DNA from: Apostichopus japonicus
Taxonomy: Eukaryota > Echinodermata > Holothuroidea > Aspidochirotida > Stichopodidae
Direction: 5' to 3'
DNA length: 64,000 nucleotides
NCBI RefSeq assembly: GCF_037975245.1
Contig: NC_092576.1
Location: forward strand, 7,270,501 to 7,334,500
Under the pieces are notes generated by a model that had not been told where the DNA came from, did not search any database, and was given only the letters and a program-made list of their open reading frames with translations. Shown here piece by piece: positions 12,290-22,699 of the stretch (position 1 is its first letter; every line of letters starts with the position of its first letter). The position numbers were made by a program, and so were the translations under genes.

Positions 12290-13750
12290 AGGAAAACAAA
12301 AACATAAATAAATACAAAACTCTGCGTTGGCTGAAGGGTAATGCCGTAATTAAAGTAGACCAATCAGATTACATGACATCAGAAAAAAGCTAGCCCTGCT
12401 CTGTGTATATCTCATAGACATTCCTTGAAGAATTTAATACAACTATTGCTCAGAATAACAACCTAACAGTCCCACTAATACTCGCTGATCCTGTTTGAAC
12501 AAAATAAATAGAATAAAAGGTAAACCTTGTCACTATACGTAGAATAATTGGTCAAACGAACAGTCAGTGAAAACATGTTATTTCTTTAAAACTTTATCAA
12601 CGTTCATAACGCTATGGTTTCTTCGAATATTAAAAATAACTCTGTACGTGGCGGTCACTTCTGTAGAAAAACAATACTAATAATCTCGTTTTACATATTT
12701 TTATGTTCAAAACTGAAAGTTTCATACAATAACCGTTATTACATTTGTTGTAGTAGGAAGTAAAGATAGCACGCTATTCCATAATGTCGCTGTTAACCAT
12801 AGTACTCAAAAGTAATCTAGTTATTCATGGTTCTTCCTGTTACTATACACGTATATCATCTCAACTGTGTTGAAAGTACTTAAGTTACAATGACGTTTTC
12901 AATAGCAAAAAGTGCAAACATTTATTCCATTTATTGTTTTCAGTTTCAAAACATTAATAATAATCACTTGTTTTAAATTCAGTTTAATTTTATTTGTGCG
13001 ACATATGGACGAAAGCCATGCAGATAAATATTAGGTGGACTTTCCCATCACGTGTTATCATCACTCAGTCTGCTCGCACAATGTTAATATATATTATTTT
13101 GCACATAACTATTTAGAATGTAAAGGGAAGTCTTCTGTAAAGCCTATATACTGACTTAACAACACAGAAGACTTCCAAACAGAAAAATAAGAGAAAGGAG
13201 GGAGAAAAAAAGATAATAGTATGTACAAGTGTCAGCTACATTTGAACCATAATTAATAAGGAGTAATAATCTATTAATAAGGCAGGGGAGAATCGAGAGT
13301 TAAGCCATTCAAAATAGGCTCTTATCAATCAACCATATCTTTGAGTAGGAAATATATAGATATTAGGATGTGGTTGTCAACTAACTGAATGGCTTACTCA
13401 GCTATAACATGGGTTGATACGTACTGATTATTTATTCTCAGAATGAATGTTATGGAATATGCAGAAAAGAATTAAATACATTTTACCTCCGTTGGCTTCT
13501 TCTAAGTCATATACTCATTATTCATAGACTTTATGTGGTGGTTTCATGTCACATTTGATGATTGCATAAAACAATTATAAATGTAGTGATGATAGAACCC
13601 ACCCCCTCCCCCCCCCGATTTTTTTAAATAGGTCACTTTAGGCTGATGAAATGTCACTTTACTGTCATGTCGATAAAAGATTTAAAAAAAAAACTTATAT
13701 TACAAAAATAAAAATAGAAACGAAGATAAAGATTGATTTCAAACGGACGA
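12290..13750. other. Intergenic between genes A and B
   Basis: No open frame of note. The sequence is conserved in copy 2 (44490-46010). It holds a short C-rich run at 13601-13618 and the hairpin listed separately, and probably the 3' untranslated region of the tail exon at its right end. Confidence 0.4.
13126..13176. repeat. 13-bp perfect hairpin, conserved in both duplication copies
   Basis: GGAAGTCTTCTGT (13126-13138) and ACAGAAGACTTCC (13164-13176) form a perfect stem with a 25-base loop. The matching hairpin is kept at about 45379-45429 with the loop nearly unchanged. Its role is unknown. Confidence 0.7.
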
Positions 13751-13757
13751 CAAGATA

Positions 13758-14147
13758 TTATTGATCAGTTTGGTATGACTTTGCATTATTATCTACAGTG
13801 GAAACATCAATATAATCATTGTTGTTACCATCCTCTGAGGCCAAAACGAAATAATTAGGTTCCTCGGGATCTTCTCCATCGTCCGAGCATCCACTTGCCT
13901 ACAATAGAAAGGGATTACAGAAAGGGTAAGCACATTAAAACTCACAACTTTAAGTAACTGACGGTATAGAATAAGAAAGGTGATAACAGAAAGAAAGCTA
14001 TATGTAGTAGCTATTTGTTAAGTGTTTTGTTTGTTTAACTTTACCTGCTTCATATTCTTAAGAAACGTCACGAAAGTGTTTCGAAGTCTCCCGAAAGACG
14101 GCCTCTCTTCAATGGATGAATTTCAAGTGGAGAGCAATACGCCAAAT
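13758..14147 (-). pseudogene. Gene B orphan alpha-H and tail exons, with a Trp-to-stop change
   Basis: Exon 14147-14045 encodes the alpha-H/alpha-I end of the kinase fold (FGVLLST, stop, [15 protein letters not shown]). The stop at 14125-14123 is TGA in place of the TGG that gene C has. Exon 13898-13758 encodes the 46-residue acidic tail with EPNYFVLAS and NNDYIDV and a TAA stop, almost identical to gene C. Because of the stop the tail should not be translated from this copy, though both exons keep good splice ends. Confidence 0.85.
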
Positions 14148-17100
14148 CTGTGTGTGGAAATTAAGTTGATGAATTAATTCCGTAACATAATATACATCCC
14201 CATCAACTGTGGATTGTTACATATGAGGTAATTGTTGTTACCTACTAACAACATTTGAAAGTAACACGTGTTGTACGAAACTGAACTTTAGGCAAACAGG
14301 TAGGATATCGTATATGCACACTGACATATCTGTGTATTTACTGTTTTCTTGTGCGTCTTCTTAAAAATTATCTATGTGCATGTGTATGTATATGTGTAAG
14401 TGTATTTGTATGTGTTTGCATATGGTTATAGGTATGGGTATGTATATGGGTAAGTGTATTTGTATGTGTATGTATATGGTTATGGGTATGGTTATGGGTA
14501 CATAACTTCATATCTCCTCAGTCAAAATTGAAACCGTCTTCAATCCAAAGTCAAACCAATAAAGTGAAAATAAAGGTAAAAACAAAACCAACAACGTAAC
14601 AGTTTGCTCTCGGCCTGCAATTATAATGTCCGACTTTATTCAAGTTCACCTATGATACAAACAGCACCATTACAATTATCAATATCTTGATAAAGCAATA
14701 TAAAAATTCCTTTGTAAATTTCACCATATTTCTTGGTGTACATCCTTTTTCATTAATCCAAACAATTTGTCCTCTGGAATATCATTTTATGTGCTTTTTG
14801 TCTGTCATTAAATAGCGAACCTGCCTTTTGTATGGTGTGATGTTAGTTTGCACGTTAGTTAGAAAACACTTCATAACATTGATACTCACAATCCTCCTGG
14901 ACACCCTAGTGGATGATCAAGGTTGTCTTTGTGACTCAGTTTCTTTTCAATATCTTGACAAGTCAAACCTCCAAAAGGGGTATCACCTTACCATTGAACA
15001 GGAAAAAGAAATATATACAATTCCTGATAGACAGTTACACATAGTTAAAGATGTAGATAAGGCTTAAACTGTAATTCCTTCCAAAAGTGTGTAATCTATC
15101 ATATAATATAGAGGAATTTATGTAAGAAAGTCTACAGCAGGGCTAGCTGGTACAAAACGAAAGTATACTTATTTTCATAAACTATGTATATCAATAAACA
15201 CTCACCTGGTGACGTTATTACACTGACATGCTGTAGAGAGAAACAACAGGGTGGATGATTAATGGAATTAATTTGTACTTTAGCTGGACTAGAATTATGA
15301 CATTTTTCCATGAGATATGTTAACCTTTATGTAATGCATTTATGTGATGTGTTGAAAAATACAATGTTATTCATATAAAATATCAAATGATAGCTTACCG
15401 GTATTTTGTTCCCAAAGTGCGAATATGAAAACTGCTAGAATGAAAATAGCTGCGAGAATGATATATATGTCATTCCTAGAAGAACCTGTCTCTGGTTTGG
15501 TATCTGCATCAAACCGTTAAAAACAGATGACATTTGTAAGGTATCACCAGGTATGTCCAAATGGTATTTCAAAGTTCCGGTTGTTACTATAACATACCGA
15601 TAATTGAGTTGTTGTTTATGAGCTATTGTCACCTAGCATTTCGTAATATTTGCAGCACAATAGTATGTTATTACATGCTTTTCATTTCATTCTATTTATT
15701 GTTTCTTTTCACAACAACGTACAAGTATACACGATAACATACACATATACACGTTAACAGAACATGAAATGAAAAGGAAAGTAGGCTCAAAACACCTGTT
15801 GGTCTTGGGGAGAGCACAGTGCCCGAAAGAAATACATACCTTACAAAACAAACCAAAACAGCTACGTAATTTAACTAGATCACTCTTTTCATCCATTCCC
15901 CGTCCCCACCCCACCCCTTTTCAACCCTACATTCGTCGTAACGTCGTAAAATATTTCTAAAGAATTCACAGAAGGTTATATTCGTTAAATTATTTGACTG
16001 GATTAGTTATTTCAAACTTTGAAAGTGATAATGATTAGTACAAGGTATATAAAAAAAAAATCACCAATTAGCAGATCAGATCAGGAAAGAAAATAATAAT
16101 AATAGTGAATCGATTGTTCCGACATAATATGAATAAGAGTGTTATAGAAAAATACTGAATAACTTCAATGTAGTTCTAATGAGAGAGAATATTAATAAAG
16201 AGAAGGCGGCTGTCAATAGTACACAAAATCCTAAAGTTGGAAGAATGCGACGAAGTATGCTGATGACAATGCAAAGGCAAACACGAAAAGAATATGAACA
16301 GGTAAAGTTAAGAACAATGTGAAGAACAATCCGAAGAAGTAGCCCAAGATAAAGAAAAATGCAACGAAGAATTCGGAGAAGAATGCAAAGGAGGAAAAAA
16401 TACGTAAAACAAAGGAAAAGAATTAGAACAAGAAAAAACTCGGAAAGGTATATGTAAATCTTTCCATTAATGAAATAAGTGGATAGTACATGCAAGATAT
16501 GAGAAAGAAGAAGAAAGTACAAGAAATCAATAAAGTGAAAATTATTAATAATCTCACCAGAGACTTCAAAAGATATTATTTGGTAGTAAAGTTGGTTGTA
16601 AGGACCTTCTAGGACACACGCGACACTCCCTGTTCCTTTAGTAGGCGAGAATATCAATATTGATGAAGATTCCTCAAAGGTTACCATTGGGAAGGTGGTG
16701 TGTATAACTTTCCAGGTTATATTTATTGGCACGTTTTGTAACAAGAAACTGCACATTACATAGTACGTTCCCTGTTCTCTGATGATGTATATGGACCTGT
16801 TGTCCTCCATCTCATTAATAGATAGTGTAACGTCGACAAAATCTGAATATGTAATAAAATGGAATAAACAAGTTAAGAATAAGGCTTATTATAAGACTTA
16901 TGGGAGACTTGAAAAACAAAACACGACAGTTTCTAACGAGCATTCTACAAAATAAAGGGATGAAAAATTTAGTTACATTTAAGAACTTACCAAATGTTTC
17001 AAAGCTCCGTCGAATAGCTGTTGTCGTACCAAACATTGTGTCAGTTACTTCACATGCGATATATCCTTTTTCCTCTGATGGGGAATATATCGCAGAGAAA

Positions 17101-18945
17101 GATTCCCCAGTAAGTGTAGACGAGAAGATATTATTGGTAGTCAGAGTAACGTTTAAGTTCGTGAAATTTAGGTTTGATGTGATATTTGATGTAGATGACA
17201 TATTTCATGAATATCTTACCAAAGGTTTGGAAGCTCCTCCAAATTGTCGCAGTAGTAGCAAATGTTTTATCTGTAACTGTGCATTCGATGAACTCTCTTA
17301 CTTCTTGTGGTGAGTACGTTACTGAGTACACTGCCACAGAAAATCTGGTAGGGGAACCTAGATGAGCGTCTGTGTCAGTAAAATTGCGCTCTGAATGGAA
17401 GTCGGATGTACTATTAACTCTCCATGCAAGGTTATCATGAAAAGGTAGTTTAGTTATGTTAGCGGCGCACGTAACCATGGCCATAGTCTTCCTAGGTATT
17501 TTATCCATAGCGGCGATTCCGTTGACCTCTACTTCGACCGGTTGGAGTACAAGTTCTAAGAATCAAAGAAGACCAATATATATACATAGGCGTACGGGAC
17601 CATTTCAGTTTGGGGGGGGGCAGAACTTTTTGTGCCCGAAAGTTCCCGTGACACTATCTAAGCGGAGCCCCACCATCGGTTGGCGCGTAGCGTTCAAGAA
17701 AATTTTTGGCAAACAATGCCTCTCAGATTGCCAGAAACGGCACTTCTGATGCCTTGCAAGTTGCATCTAAACATTCTTCATTTTATAATCTCACGTTTTA
17801 GAAATTTACACTTCCTCAAAAATTTGGTAAATTAGAAGAAGAAAAAATGGTAACATCACTTTGAAGGTGAAAAATGGGACAGTATATTTTTTAAGCTCCT
17901 ATTTAGTTACCTTATTTATTATTTTAACACAGTACTCAGCTACCACCAGAAAAACATAATGTCGCTGTGTCGGGTGAGACTGCAATTTGTCTCACAAAAA
18001 AGTATAAAATATAACAAAGAATATGATAAACCTGTACTTTGGTACATTAGTTGCTAATGTAGGAATCTTCCGAATAAGATTTGTTTTCCTGTTAATATCT
18101 TAACAAATTTTTTCTATTTGAAATAGCTTTGAGTTTGACCCACAGAAATTCATTAAAAGTCACGGACTTAGTCAGGATTTGCAAAGTTGTATGCACGACT
18201 ATCTGAGCGGAGCGCCCCTTCAGTTGGCGCGGAGCGTACTAGAAATGTTTTGGTTTTAAAAACCCCTCAGATGGCCGGAAACGGCCCTTCCCGAGTGTTC
18301 ATTCTGGTTCCCTGGCCTCTTGCTAACTTGAGGCACCTCAATTTGTATGTGAAAAAAAGGCATATTTTTATATGCACGACTATCTGAGCGGAGCGCCACC
18401 ATCGGTTGGCGCGGAGCGTACTAGAAAATTTTAGGTTTTACAAACCCCTCAGATGGCCGGAAACGGCCCTTCCCGAGTGTTCATTCTGGTTCACTGGCCT
18501 CTTGCTAACTTGAGGCACCACAATTTGTATGTGAAAAAAAGGCATATTTTTATATGCACGACTATCTGAGCGGAGCGCCACCATCAGTTGGCGCGGAGCG
18601 TACTAGAAAATTGTTGGTTTTACAAACCCCTCAGATGGCCGGAAACGGCCTTCCCGAGTGTTCATTCTGGTTCCCTGGCCTCTTGCTAACTTGAGACACC
18701 TCAATTTGTATGTAAAAAAATGGCATATTTTTAACCTGAGGAAAAGTTGGGGGGGGGGGGCACGTGCCCCCGGTTCCGCCGCCCTTGGTCCAGGTATACA
18801 ATTGACTAGTTAGAAAAAAAATTGATCGTGCAAAAAGCGTAGTAGCCCAGATGAACTGCGCTTACGGTGGTGTTACACGGAAATATTCGGGCATCATGAT
18901 GCTAAATAAAGAAAATCATGGAATTCGGGCAAGCTACTGCATATT

Positions 18946-19010
<65 letters not shown>

Positions 19011-20587
19011 TTCCAGAGGACAAGAAATTCGGGCAAAAGTCCTGAAAAATTCGGGCAGCCTAAGAGGAGAAAAAAAAATATGTATATATATAATTTTTTT
19101 TTCTCCTCTTAGGCTGCCCGAATTTTTCAGGACTTTTGCCCGAATTTCTTGTCCTCTGGAAATTGGGGGGGGCAGTCTGCCCCCTGCCCCCCCCCCCCGC
19201 CTCGTACGCCTATGTATATATATGAATAACAGGTTATACGTTTGTCATCATTTGCAGACATGATATGCATCTAATGACTGAGTTTTGACTCAAACGATTA
19301 TACCTCTATTAGACTAGGAGTTGAAATGAAGAGGTGTATTTTCATCGACAGTGTGGGAACGGAGAACAAAGTCGTTACTGTGTTAGAAAAGCTTACCATA
19401 AGTAGAAATTTTCAGTATGAACTTGCCAACGACTTCGGCTCCAAACCATGCGCAACAGACCAGTGTTTCATCCTGTTCTGGTTGATAATATATTGTCGAG
19501 GTTGAATTGAATCTCTCGTCCAAACTTGTGGTGTCGGTATTACCGTTGTCGTTAACAATGCAGTCTTTCTCTGACGTTTGGTCAGAACTCAAAGCTTGGC
19601 GACTCCAGGTTATATTTGCAGCCGGTATTGAGTTGAGCGCACGGCAGGTGATTGTGAAGTTATTTCCCTTAGCAAGCCAAACTAACTCGGTCTTGTATTC
19701 TTTCCCATTAATTGACAAACTCACGTCAGGTGGCACTAGGTTGGAAAAAAATGTATCATATATCTTTAACCGTGTACCAATAAATATACCAATAGACTTT
19801 GCACATTTAATGGATGTAAATTTAGTCTCCGTCATTGTGTACAGTTTGGAGAAAAAGAACATATTTACCGTTATTAATACCTATGTATAATTATTTGACG
19901 ATAAAATACAATGCCGTCTTTCATCAGTAACGTTTGACGTGATATGTGGTTGCATATTTAATAAATTATATTTAAGTAATTCAGCATTAGGACTCGGTTG
20001 GCTAAAGTCTTGTATGGTTTTGTAGTTCTTATTTTATTTCTGCTGAAAGGTAAACAAGTAACTTTTATTCTACCAATTAGATAAAAACCAAACTATGCAT
20101 ATTGATATATTTATGAGCTTGCAGGATTTTACACGAAGAACTGCAATATCTCCATGAAAAAAATGATATCAAAGAGTATGAAACTTTACAAACCTTTAAT
20201 CTGGAGCAAAACCTTTTCCTTCTTCTTCTCGTCAAGCCAACACGTATATATCCCTGCGTGTCCTGTACTAACAGGATTTATGATCAGAGAATTGTTTTCA
20301 TCTACATGTACGCTGTTGTTCATTAGTTTTTGGAATTCTTCTTCTGCATATATTGTATTGTTCAATTCCTGTGCGAATCGTTCTTGGTTATGGAATATCA
20401 AATGACCCTCGTATTTCCATTCTTTTAGAGCCGCTTCATTAGCTGTACAGTTGAATATCACTTTATCGCCTGGTTTGCTGTCAATACTTATATCAATGCT
20501 ATCTCCTGGTGATATTTTGATCATGAAATAAATCGTTATGGAAACAATAAGAATTATTTTATAATGGCGCAACGAATATGCTGCCAT
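14123..20587 (-). CDS. Gene B: four-Ig receptor with kinase core lost
   Basis: Minus-strand exons: 20587-20194 (signal peptide, Ig1), 19735-19397 (Ig2), 17555-17220 (Ig3), 16842-16558 (Ig4), 15503-15399 (membrane helix), optional 25-nt microexon 15230-15206, 14986-14890 (alpha-G) and the start of 14147-14045. Between the membrane exon and the alpha-G exon there are only about 400 bases and no juxtamembrane, N-lobe, hinge, catalytic or APE exon. Splicing the membrane exon straight to alpha-G is in phase and gives about 526 residues ending in FGVLLST. Using the microexon instead gives a stop at once after it. Either way the product is a membrane receptor with a short cytoplasmic end. It may be an expressed decoy-type receptor or a dying gene; the sequence does not decide. 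Confidence 0.55.
14380..14505. repeat. TATGTG/TATGGG-type microsatellite
   Basis: A run of degenerate hexamers (TATGTG, TATGGG, TATGGT) lies in the intron between the alpha-H and alpha-G exons of gene B. The counterpart in gene C (about 46618-46712) has drifted in length and composition. Confidence 0.85.
14890..14986 (-). CDS. Gene B alpha-G exon
   Basis: The 97-nt exon encodes [17 protein letters not shown] and ends PLGCPGG, matching the alpha-G part of a tyrosine kinase C-lobe (usual form G.PY..L...E). It is open and has AG/GT ends. It belongs to the duplicated block and is the counterpart of 47182-47086 in gene C. Confidence 0.8.
15399..20587 (-). CDS. Gene B signal peptide, Ig1-Ig4 and membrane helix exons
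   Basis: Exon 1 has the leader MAAYSLRHYKIILIVSIT and an Ig domain (FNCTANEAALKEWKYEG, later GIYTCWLDE). I chose the start at 20587 because it gives a compact signal peptide and because the duplicated copy at 21273 starts at the same Met. Ig2 has the VSLSING start and ITC/ITW core. Ig3 has VEVEVNG and MVTC with LAWRVNST. Ig4 has VMCS and ITWKV with SVACVLEG. The membrane exon (105 nt, the same length as in gene A) reads IYIILAAIFILAVFIFALW. All exons are phase 1-1 and intact. Confidence 0.75.
16190..16440. repeat. Purine-rich low-complexity tract
   Basis: An A/G-rich stretch with loosely repeated GAAGAATGCRAAGG-like words in the intron between the membrane and Ig4 exons of gene B. The long minus-strand frame that runs through it after the Ig4 donor is probably not coding. 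Confidence 0.6.
16991..17201 (-). pseudogene. Partial Ig-exon duplicate in gene B
   Basis: This is a second copy of the back half of the neighbouring Ig3 exon: IYSPSEEKGYIACEVTD and RRSFETFG match TYSPQEVREFIECTVTD and RSFQTFG. It ends with a good phase-1 donor at 16991, but no splice acceptor precedes it and the first half with the strand-B Cys and the Trp is absent. I regard it as a partial tandem duplication that is normally spliced out. Confidence 0.6.
18187..18745. repeat. Three 183-bp tandem units inside the CATAGGCG element
   Basis: Units begin with ATGCACGACTATCTGAGCGG at about 18190, 18372 and 18555, and share GGCCGGAAACGGCC and CTGGCCTCTTGCTAACTTGA. A more diverged part-unit is seen at about 17655-17740. 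Confidence 0.9.
19011..19161. repeat. 67-bp perfect fold-back palindrome
   Basis: Bases 19011-19077 and 19095-19161 are exact reverse complements around a short TATGTATATATA centre. It lies inside the CATAGGCG element next to a (TA)n tract at 18952-19010. Confidence 0.92.
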
Positions 20588-21860
20588 TCTTTCTTGATTT
20601 ATCCTAGACAGAAAAAACAAGTGAACTGTCATGAGAGAATATGAAGATTGACATTTTTTTTCGAACGTCATTTGATATAGTTGTCTTGTGGGTTCATTGC
20701 CATTAACGGTGTTTTGTTTAGATCATCAGTGTAAATATTTATAATTAACTGCTACATAAGAACCTTAGCGTTGTAAAATTAGCTTTCATGTCACATGAAA
20801 TGTAACGATGAAGAGCAAATGGATCGTGACTATCGATTGAGACTTTCAATTTCGATTTCGACTGTTAAACAATTATTAATAAACATTCAGGGAGGACATG
20901 ACTAAATTTTCTTCTGTTTCCCCCCCCCTCCTTCTCCCCTTGTCCCTCCCATCACTCCTCTTCTCATAGCTCTCTTCCAGCCGTTTTTTCTCCACACCTT
21001 TCTGTCTTTGTCCTCCTCCAGTTTATTCCCCACCCCTTCCCTTAATCCTCTCTTTGTCCCTCCACTGTTTATCTCCTACCTCTCCTCTTCCCCTGTTGGT
21101 TTCTTTCTTTTTTCTCCCCATCCATTGTCTACTAATTCCCTTACATCTATCTCTTTGTGTTCACCATGCTCATTAACCCGTCTGTATTCTGTGCGTGATA
21201 TTTTGATCATGAAATAAATCGTTATGGAAACAATAAGAATTATTTTATAATGGCGCAACGAATATGCTGCCATTCTTCTCGATATCTCGATTTATATCTT
21301 AGACAGAAAAACAAGTGAACTGTCATGAGAGAATATGAAGATTGGCATTTTTTTCAAACGTCATTTGATATAGTTGTCTTGGGGGTTAAGTGTCATTAAC
21401 GGTGTTTTGTTTAGATCATTAGTGTAAATATTTATAATTAACTGCCATATAAAAACCTCAGCGATGTAAATTTAGCTTTCATGTCACAAAGGGATTGTCA
21501 CTATCGATTGAGACTTTCAATTTCGATACTTTTAACAATTATTAATAAACATTCAGGAAGGACATGACTAACTTTTCTTCTGTTTTCCCCTCCTTCTCCC
21601 CTTGTCCCCACCCCCCTTCACTCCTCTTCTCAAAGCCCTCTTCCACCCTTTTTTCTCCTCACCTTTCTGTCTTTGTCCTCCTCCAGTTTATTCCCTACCC
21701 CCTTTCTTTAATCCTCTCTTTGACCCTTCACTGTTGATCTCCTACCTCTCCTCCTCCCCTGTTGGTTTCTCTTTTTTTTTCTACCCATCCCTTGTCTGCT
21801 AATTCCCTTACATCTATCTCTTTGTGTTCACCATGCTCATTAACCCGTCTGTATTCTGTG
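20511..21860. repeat. Tandem duplication of the gene B 5' end, units of about 680 bp
   Basis: Unit 1 (about 20511-21195) and unit 2 (about 21196-21860) share the signal-peptide coding part, the upstream A/T-rich sequence, a C/T-rich tract (20918-21150 and 21580-21820) and the GTGTTCACCATGCTCATTAA segment of the hammerhead-like repeat. The second unit carries only the leader part of exon 1, fused to the repeat. Confidence 0.85.
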
Positions 21861-21950
21861 CGTGTTTTTGTCCATCTGTTACTGTCACTTGTCATTTAGC
21901 CTTTGCAGAAGATCCTGCTAGGATCGAAACGTCAAGCCAACTTACTTTTA
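21160..21950 (+). repeat. Hammerhead-like repeat, copies on the plus strand
   Basis: The full copy ends at 21900-21950 with GCAGAAGATCCTGCTAGGAT then CGAAACGTC, preceded by the body CACCATGCTCATTAACCCGT. The body alone is also present at 21165-21198 because of the tandem duplication. Confidence 0.6.
21196..21273 (-). pseudogene. Extra copy of the gene B signal-peptide segment
   Basis: The frame from 21273 starts MAAYSLRHYKIILIVSIT, identical to gene B exon 1, then runs into repeat sequence with no Ig domain. It could act as an alternative upstream start only if spliced in an unusual way, and no donor in phase is evident. Confidence 0.7.
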
Positions 21951-21959
21951 CACAATAAT

Positions 21960-22116
21960 AAATGATATTCGAAAACGAAAGTTTCATCAGAATTTCTTTA
22001 AACATTTTTACATCATTTCCATTTGACATAGTTATGACACTTATATCGCTAGTTGCACACATTATTATATTGGTGGTGTTATCCTGTACTAGTATGTAAG
22101 ATACTGTATTTGACAT
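21960..22116 (-). pseudogene. Relic of an Ig-exon back half
   Basis: The minus strand reads NTVSYILVQDNTTNIIMCAT, which matches the E-F strand region of this family ([15 protein letters not shown] in gene A). Stops lie just upstream and no family-type donor follows. It sits upstream of gene B and seems to be a leftover of a lost gene or exon. Confidence 0.45.
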
Positions 22117-22207
22117 ACGTAAGCTCTTTTGAGTCCCTTAGAGTTACCCTGCTGCAGGTTCTCAAGTTATTATTCAGGTTCTCAAGAAATTATTTTTGAA
22201 GTAATCA

Positions 22208-22690
22208 CCCAATGTACATGGCTCACTCAGTTTGTACATAATAATAAGAGACAACCGTTAATCAGTATCAAATAGAGTGTTTCTAAAACCGAAACACATG
22301 TTAGTATATGCCACTCTGTACCCAATGTACATGGCTTGATCATGTTTGTATACTGTGTATAAGAGACAACCGTTAATCAGTATAAACTGAAGTGTGTTAT
22401 AACACCTTAACGGATGTTATACCTGTCAGCAGATGCTACCTTGCCCAATGTACATGGCTTGCGCAGTTTGTACATAATAATAATAAGAGACAATCGTTAA
22501 TCAGTATAAACTAAAGTGTGTTTTAAAACCGTTACACATGTGAGACCTGTAAGAATATGCTACTCTGTACCCAATGTACATGGCTTGACCAGTTTGTATA
22601 CTGTGAATAAGAGACCAACCGTTAATCAGTATAAACTAAAGTGTGTTTTGAAACCGTAACACAAGTTAGACCTGTCAGCAGTTACACATG
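22208..22690. repeat. Four tandem units of about 120 bp
   Basis: Units begin CCCAATGTACATGGCTTG or similar at about 22208, 22321, 22444 and 22570 and share GAGACAACCGTTAATCAGTA. No coding content is seen. Confidence 0.9.
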
Positions 22691-22699
22691 TTAAGATAT

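Larger units (their letters stand above)
483..15130. repeat. Segmental duplication, copy 1
   Basis: This 14.6-kb block is collinear with 34758-47330: the same minus-strand receptor exons, the same 62-bp minisatellite, the same intergenic sequence and the same alpha-G, alpha-H and tail exons, at high identity. Homology begins at TGCTGCAGG (483) and ends after GTAAGAAAGT (about 15130). Differences include a TTAA-flanked MITE and a LINE fragment present only here, and about 600 bases near 7050-7660 not found in the other copy. Confidence 0.92.
17585..19214. mobile_element. CATAGGCGTA-ended DNA element, 1.63 kb
   Basis: The termini CATAGGCGTACG and CGTACGCCTATG are inverted. The element is flanked by TATATATA on both sides (17577-17584 and 19215-19222), an 8-bp target duplication, although the site is simple sequence. 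Inside are an array of 183-bp units, a G-run with GCACGTGCCCCC, a (TA)n tract and a 67-bp perfect fold-back. No transposase frame is seen, so it is non-autonomous. It lies in the Ig2-Ig3 intron of gene B. A short relative is at 42100-42302. Confidence 0.75.
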
